Shown here: piece by piece, positions 57,713-64,000 of the stretch | Layout: every line of letters starts with the position of its first letter | Numbering within the stretch: the stretch's first letter is position 1 | DNA from: Falciphora oryzae | Taxonomy: Eukaryota; Ascomycota; Sordariomycetes; Magnaporthales; Magnaporthaceae | Direction: 5' to 3' | Assembly: GCA_000733355.1 (NCBI GenBank) | Contig: JNVV01000002.1 | Location: 793,626 to 857,625 of the forward strand | Length of the DNA: 64,000 bases | Made by a program: the position numbers and the translations under genes | Notes under the pieces: generated by a model | Database searches by the model: none | Seen by the model: only the letters and a program-made list of their open reading frames with translations | What the model was told of the DNA's origin: nothing

Positions 57713-60700
57713 GACGACGGATACGCTGAGGACGTTAAGGACGGCTGGTATGGCTGTCGACCGATCTCCCTGCTGCGAGTGCTACAAGGGAGGAGGATCT
57801 GTACGGGAAGAAAGGAAAGGCTGCAGGGTTGGTTAGAGAGCGAAGATGTGGAGAGTCGGAGAGAAGGAAAAAGAAGGAGAAAAGAAACGGCAGGGGGGGA
57901 CAGGCAGTTTACAAGGGAGAAATTCTCACCTGTGCCGGCACGCAGTCAGAGCGTGGGATTGAACGAGGGGCGGGCGGGGTTCTGTTGGGCGGCCGAGCCT
58001 TGCGTGATGCGCGGGAGCGGTGGTCTGTGTGTTGTTTCTGGCACTTTTTTGTTTCTGACACTCTTTTGTTTCTGGCGCTAGCCGACCGTCATGGAGGCTA
58101 GAGCGGTACACCTCTGGGGGGCCCCTGGACCCGTCAGCTGCATGCGGCTCGCCGTTCTGATCACAGCCGGGCGTGCTGCGGTGGCTCTCGAGGATCGCGG
58201 ATTGCGATGAGCCAGCCAGTTGCGCCAAGGCCTGCGCCGGGAGCCAGCGTCTGCCTGTCCTCTATTGTCCTCGTTGCTGCGACTACTAATGCAGCAGCAG
58301 GGGAGGAGGGGGGCTGCTGCAGAAGGCTGCTGCAGGCGGCGTTGGGCAGAATGGCTCGACTTGGCGCCTCTTGTCGAATGCTCTCGGGTTGTTGTTGCTT
58401 TTGCGTGCCTCGTCGGGCTGTTTTGGTTGGCAGAAGGAAGCCGACAGGGAGCGACTGGCTGTACGATTGAGCGAAACGCGCAGGAAGAATGGGAGGGGTA
58501 AGCAACACGATGCGATTATTCTGTGCGAGGTAGGACAGCGGCCATTAAATGCAGGCAGCCGGAGCAAACCAAGCCCCGCCGTCGCCCAGAGCGTCAGTCA
58601 GCCTGCGGAGCGGCCGGCCAAGAAGACGGGTTTGGTAGGCGGTCCAAGGCGTGGGTGGACCAGAGCGAGGGCGAGGTGCAAATAAAAGGGAGGAAAGAAA
58701 CCGCGGAAGGGATGTTCCTTACAGGCAAAATGCGACGAGGTCAACAAGAGAAAAAAAGTGTGTCCGTGCCGTCGTCAGGTCAGACAGGATCCCCAAGGCG
58801 GCGGGTCCCTCGTTTCCTCGCCACGTTCCCTTGAGATGTTCGATTTGATTACTGTTGTTTGAGGCTCTGCAACGGAAACGCAGAAAAGGAACGACAAGCA
58901 TGAACGAAATACGTGCAATGTGTCAAGCAGGCAGGCAGGCGTCGAGACAGGTATCGGTACTGTACTTATTTGTTCGGCATCAAAACCCGAGCTTGAAACA
59001 TGGTGTTTGCTTGCTCAGGCGTCGGCCGCCCAGCTGTCTTTCCCATCACACTGTGGGGTCTGGTGGTGGCTTCCCTGTCGGTTCCTGGGCTGGGCGGTAT
59101 TCCGTCCTGATGACGTTGGCTGCCCAATCGAGCCGGCCAGACGCCTTTTCCCAGACGACCACGTCGAGACCCTTCAAGACCAGACCCTGGAAAAGGCCCC
59201 CCGAAAAGCCGGCTGTGTGACATTGGATGGATCGAAGGCCCCTTTTTTTTTTTTTTTATCTGCCTCCTGCCTTACGTAGTTCCCGCCATAGTAAACCAAT
59301 CGAGCAGCCGGCGACCGAGGAATCAGCACGCGACGAGAATATTCCACAGGTTACTGGACGATTGAGTGGTCGACTTAGCCGCTGCTCCATGGGTGTTGGT
59401 CGAATTGAGGTCTGGCAAAGCGCATTGGGCACCTTTGAGCCCCCCGTACCTGGTATACGAATAGTGTCGGGTAGCACCAAAGACCAAGGGCATGTTCGGT
59501 TCGTCCGTTCTGTGTGCGACATTTTCCAAAGACGGTCCACCCAACAACGAGCCTTTTTCGAATTTGCATTGGATCGCAGGCATGATATTTTTGTATGGAG
59601 GCCGCTGCGGAACCCCCAACCAATCTCCGCAATTGGGTACCGATTGCCTCCTGGGTTCGACCTGGCTGCTGGGGCATCCATGGCTCGCTGCTGGTCTGGC
59701 GCTGTTGGACATCACGTCGAAGAAAGCCGTTGGAGACGAGACTGGAGTGCAGTGAAGTGCAGTGCAGTGATGCGCAGTAAGCACGACACCCCCATAGTAT
59801 GCCCTCCCGTCTGCACGCCAGCAGTCGAGCAGCGTGGAGATCGTCAACCGCGATTGATCCGTGGCCAAAGACGCTCCCCGCAAGGCTCGAGCCGTCCGCC
59901 CTCCCGCCCCGACAAAAGCACCAGACTGCACTCATGGACTCAAACGGCTACCAGCGGGCAATTTAATCGATCCACCATGTCGCCCTCGGCGCCTCCCCTT
60001 GATGCCCAACCGAACGCTTCCCCAAGCTATCCTTGTCGATCGAATCTGTTTGCTCCGCGCCGATTGACTTTTTGTTGTTTTTGCTTCCATCGACGCCCAT
60101 TTCCTTCTGTCTTCCTGGTTCTGCCCCATGATGCAGGGACCACAGTGGGTTGCGTTGCGGGCTGGGAAGCGACAGTGTGGTTCAGCATCGCTGTCCTGTC
60201 GGCAGCGCGAAGCGGTCGTGTAGAGGAGGTTGTGCGACCGACGTAAGCCTGATGGATGCCACGCCAATTCGGGGCTTGCAAAGAACAGCCTAGACAACGT
60301 CCCACGCTCCACTCGGCGACTTGCGCTCTCCGCATTCTTGCGTTTACGGCAGCACAACGCTACTACGCAACATGCACCCTGCCCAAGGCATCGAAACCCC
60401 TTCAGAGGAATCCTTTTTTTGGACGGAAGGATTGTGTGGCATTGTAATGGTGTTGTTGTAACCCTTCCCGTCTGCAAACAGGGAAAAATGGCCGGAAAAC
60501 GAGGCAACGCGGAGCCCGAGCCGCATCGCCTCGCCCCCCGGGTCGCCGGCCGCTCCCCACTCTGGGTGGCATCCCATGGCCAGCCCCGGGCAGGATTAAA
60601 GAGGAGAAATAAAAAGGAACAAAGGCAAAGAAAACCTGGCCCCAAGGCATCTGCGACTGTCGATCCTCGCTCGTTCAAGCAGCCGCGTAGCCCACCAGGC

Positions 60701-61243
60701 ACGGCGGGTGGCATCGCTTTCTTGCTTTCCCCGGCTGCCCAACCTATCAACAGAGAACCAGGCTCAGGCGAGAAGAGCCCAGTTTGGACTCTTCCTTGAG
60801 TCAGGAGCAAAAGTTACATCGCCGCCCAGTTCCCTCCGGACACGGCAGGCGGGCGGATCCGGCCACACCGAGCGAGAGGCTAGGACTTTTTTCTTTTCTT
60901 TTGGCTTCTCTCCATCTGGCAAATGAGCGCGTTCCCCTCTCTTCTTAGTCCTATAGCAAAGACGTCGTGCTTCAGATATAGCCACAAAGCTTTGACCACC
61001 ATCGGCCCGCGTCCCTGCTTTTCCCTGGTGTCCGCCGAATATGTGCGTTGTCGGTGATACCTGATGAGCAGATAGCCCCTGAGCTACGAAAAATCAAGGG
61101 GAAGGGGGAGCTTAGCCCAATAGCTGAGCTCGATTCTGGGTCAAATGCTGAGGTCACGATGGCCATTTCCAGGCCAAGAAAGGTTGGTTTCTTCAGAGCT
61201 TTGGTACCCAAAAGTTGCCTCCTGGATGAATTGCGTTGCAAGG

Positions 61244-61266
61244 AAAAAAAAAAAAAAAAAAAAAAA
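61244..61266. repeat. Homopolymer A tract (23 bp)
   Basis: Uninterrupted A run followed by an AT-rich stretch (61267-61350) unlike the surrounding DNA. Confidence 0.95.
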
Positions 61267-62268
61267 GTAGGGGTAAAATAAAGATTAGCTAGGCTGATTA
61301 AACTAAAAGATGGATGAATAAATAATAAAAATTGAACGAAGACAAAAATGCCTAAAGGAGGGTCATACACGCAGTTGCGCTGAGGATACACGGCCGTTTC
61401 TGCTCGAGCCCTAACGCCCAAAGAAAAGCACAGGGCAAGGCACGAACACCCCAAACGAAGGTCTCACAAAATCCTCCAAGTTTGGACGGATGGCTGGCAA
61501 AGGACCCGGCAGAGACAAACAGCGGGTCGACAGCCTGATGGGTGGTAATCACCCCCTCGCCGCCTCACGCTGCGAAAGCCTCGTCGTCGATCACAAGCCC
61601 TCGCTGCAACCTCGTCTCCTGCACAGGGGGCGCCGTCCAACACGCGCACACGCAGCACACAGCTGCCATCATCACCTTGTCCGGGGGCGAGGCCGAGCAG
61701 TTGCAGCGTGCACGGCCGTGATGAGAGCTTCTCTCTGTTTACCTCATAAACGAATAAGCCGTGAGTCACCTGTCACCTGTCATCTGCCCTGCCCTGCCCT
61801 GCCCGGCCACCCGTGCGCGCTGCCCTTGCGTGTATGGTTGGGTTGGGTGCCTGACCTGCCTCATAGGGAGCCGAGCCGCGTGGCTCCGCATTGGGCTTCT
61901 ACCTTTTCGTCCATAATCTTCGCCCCCGCCTCCTCCTCCCACTGCCGTGCTGATGCCCGGAAACCTCTGTTTTTTTTTCTTTCGAGGCTATGGTGCGACG
62001 GCATGTCTACTCTGTCCCCCACACCATCATGCCGGCGCTGCCACCAGCATCGACGCCGACTGGATCACTCGGGCGGGAAAAGGGATGATAACAAAAAGGG
62101 GCGGGGGACCATGAATCCTCACAACGCCCGGCCTGGGTGGCGACATGCAAGGCCACATCTCTCTTCCGTGATGTCGGCTCTACAGCCCTGAAATCCAGTA
62201 TCATCTCCCTCAACTCTCGCACTCTCCTCCTCCTCCAGGAAGCCCCACGAAAGGCACTGCGGCATTTT

Positions 62269-62274
<6 letters not shown>

Positions 62275-62298
<24 letters not shown>
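62275..62298. repeat. (CTG)8 trinucleotide repeat
   Basis: Eight perfect CTG units. They are the reverse complement of the CAG run at 62433-62456. Confidence 0.95.
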
Positions 62299-62301
<3 letters not shown>

Positions 62302-62432
62302 TTTACAAAGCTCCTAGTAGCCCGCTGCGGGCACTGGTCATGCATGCGCAGCAGTTATCCAGGCCCGCATGGGTGTCTTTGATACCGACATATGCAGGCC
62401 GGCAGGCAAAGCAGGCGAACAGACATGACTGG

Positions 62433-62456
62433 CAGCAGCAGCAGCAGCAGCAGCAG
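62433..62456. repeat. (CAG)8 trinucleotide repeat
   Basis: Eight perfect CAG units, 134 bp downstream of the (CTG)8 run. The two arms, with a TGG flank, form a 27-bp inverted match. Confidence 0.95.
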
Positions 62457-63210
62457 CCAAGAGAGGCGGTCACCATTTGGGGGTGTTTCCGGTAAAAAGA
62501 CTCTCCGGGCAACCACACAAAAAGCCATCTTCGTCATCGAGCAGCACGACGGCGAGTCGCTCAGGCTCGTCATGGCCAATCGTATCCCGGGCGGGTGGGT
62601 GGGCGGATGGGTTCACCCCCTCATCCTCCTCTCATGCCGTGCCGGTCTTGACTCCCGTTGACTGGGCGGGCCTCTACGCTACTGGACAGACGGTCAGCCG
62701 GCCAGCCAGCCAGTCAGTTCGGCCCCCAGCCCTCAGAGGCAAGCCGTGAGGGGGTTGAGGGGTGAGGGGAGTAGGAGGATCTCGGGCAGCAGCACCGCCC
62801 AGGGAGGGGCGGGCGTACGCGCCTGATCTAGGCTGGGATGGGGTAGTTAACGGTGCGGTGAGCGGGGACAGGGGAGGCCGTCTACCTACTGAGAGAGAAA
62901 GTACTCTCTGCGGGTACTGCCACTCCAGTTGGCTCGGCTCTTTTACGCTAGGAACCCCCCTCTCATAGGTTGATGCGGCGTTATTCAGTGGTTACATGGT
63001 GTGCCATGGGTGTCCTCTGAGTTGTCAATCCCGGTCTCAGGCCACGGCATCTGGCTGTGACCGGGCCAGCTAGGCCGCCTTTGGTCACAAAGAGTGGGTT
63101 GTTTACTCTTTTCCGGTGGCGGCATGTGTTTATCAGTAACCGAAGAGGACTGTATTAATGCCGAGCGGGCTTTGAACGCCGAGCCTGTTGCCAGGTCAGG
63201 GGCATACGCG

Positions 63211-63232
63211 CACACACACACACACACACACA
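63211..63232. repeat. (CA)11 microsatellite
   Basis: Perfect dinucleotide run following GCG. Confidence 0.95.
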
Positions 63233-64000
63233 TGCCTTGCATGTCCTGAGCGCGGTGCTGTTCCAGTCAGGCCGCTTTTTCGCCACGCACAGTCTTAAGG
63301 GGCGTGGTTGGGAGGTATAGGCCAAACCTGCAGCAACTCTGACTATTGGGGCAGTGCAGTGCAGCTGTCTGACAGCTGAGGGTCGTTTGATGTTGGCCTG
63401 GATGAAAGGATATGCTTAAGAGAATATGCATATCGACAAAAGGGACTGAAGTTTCCACGTGATTTTCCACCTTCGCTCAGGGGCTCGCTCACCAGTAACG
63501 AGTCGACAATGAGTGGTATTTCCTCGATAGAAAAAAAGCAAGTATACCGACCGGTCTGAATTGCCCTTTTCCAGCAGCAAAGGGCCCAAACAACAGTTGA
63601 CTTACATGTAGGTCATGCAAGGTGTCGCTGGCACAGGATGATCGGGCTGTCACGGCCGCAGCTGGTCAATATCACAAGACAGTAATAACAATAGAAATAA
63701 TGAAATTGCATCGACCTAGAATAACAGATGAAGCTCGTTCTTCCGTCGTTTGCTGTCAGACACAGCGAGGGGGGTTCACTTCGTCCGCCTCCGTCTTTCC
63801 CCTCTCGCAATGCTGTACAGCCATGGAAAGCGCACAAATCTGATGTAAATAGGTGCTAGCCCTCATAGCAATCAACAAAGCTGTCAATTTTTTTTTTTTT
63901 TTTAGATTATTGTCGCCACAACAGTCAGGTATCGTCTCGAAGCAAGTAAAACAAACGGAGCATGCTCAAACCCGTGAAACGTCCAATAACACAGCGGGAT

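Larger units (their letters stand above)
57713..64000. other. Right-end gene-poor region
   Basis: About 6.3 kb with no convincing gene. It begins with the promoter and purine-rich leader of the DUF8035-like gene. The many frames of 60-340 codons overlap on both strands, lack splice-consistent extensions and have no motifs. The region includes T/A homopolymers (about 59238-59257, 61244-61266, 63889-63904), a CTG/CAG inverted repeat pair, and a CA microsatellite. The flank at 63.4-64 kb may belong to a gene outside the window. Confidence 0.5.

Noticed and set aside
59227..60246. 339-codon plus-strand frame in the right-end region
   Set aside because: It starts in a T homopolymer, has Ser/Arg/Pro chance composition, and an equally long frame overlaps it on the minus strand.

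Overview
The window is nuclear DNA of a filamentous ascomycete (Pezizomycotina, most likely Sordariomycetes). Three things show this. Most genes are split by short introns of about 55-110 bp with GTRAGT-type donors. A HEX1 Woronin-body gene is present, a protein found only in filamentous ascomycetes. The gene families (reducing-type PKS, DHA1 drug efflux pump, MedA-like regulator, DUF8035-like protein) are typical of the group. Three runs of N (12238-12592, 32339-32800, 53352-53561) mark assembly gaps. All exon models are built by eye from splice consensus, phase continuity and family similarity; no search was run.

Left part (1-13 kb): the 5' end of a type I polyketide synthase on the minus strand runs off the left edge, with all seven visible exons in the N-terminus and ketosynthase domain. 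About 3.7 kb away a 14-TM-type MFS efflux pump lies on the plus strand, divergent from the PKS, so this is probably the edge of a secondary-metabolite cluster. Two unrecognised genes follow: a 148-residue four-exon protein and a Cys/Pro-rich protein broken by an assembly gap.

Middle (13-31 kb): a housekeeping block. It holds rqc2/tae2 (NFACT, ribosome quality control), hex1 (Woronin body core), a decayed alpha/beta-hydrolase pseudogene, a Rab escort protein (MRS6), rec8 (meiotic cohesin kleisin, convergent with MRS6), and a gene for a protein resembling a copia-type Gag capsid region with no pol beside it. The hex1 leader exons stay open in frame with HEX1 and look coding, yet they contain no ATG in any frame.

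Right part (31-64 kb): about 17 kb (30.5-47.7 kb) in which I find no credible gene, then a Gln-rich MedA/Acr1-type developmental regulator. Its leader carries uORFs chained by overlapping stop and start codons. A 3.3-kb spacer separates it from a large disordered DUF8035-like protein with an Arg/Asp-rich tail. The last 6.3 kb again has no convincing gene and contains homopolymer tracts, a CA microsatellite and a CTG/CAG inverted repeat pair.
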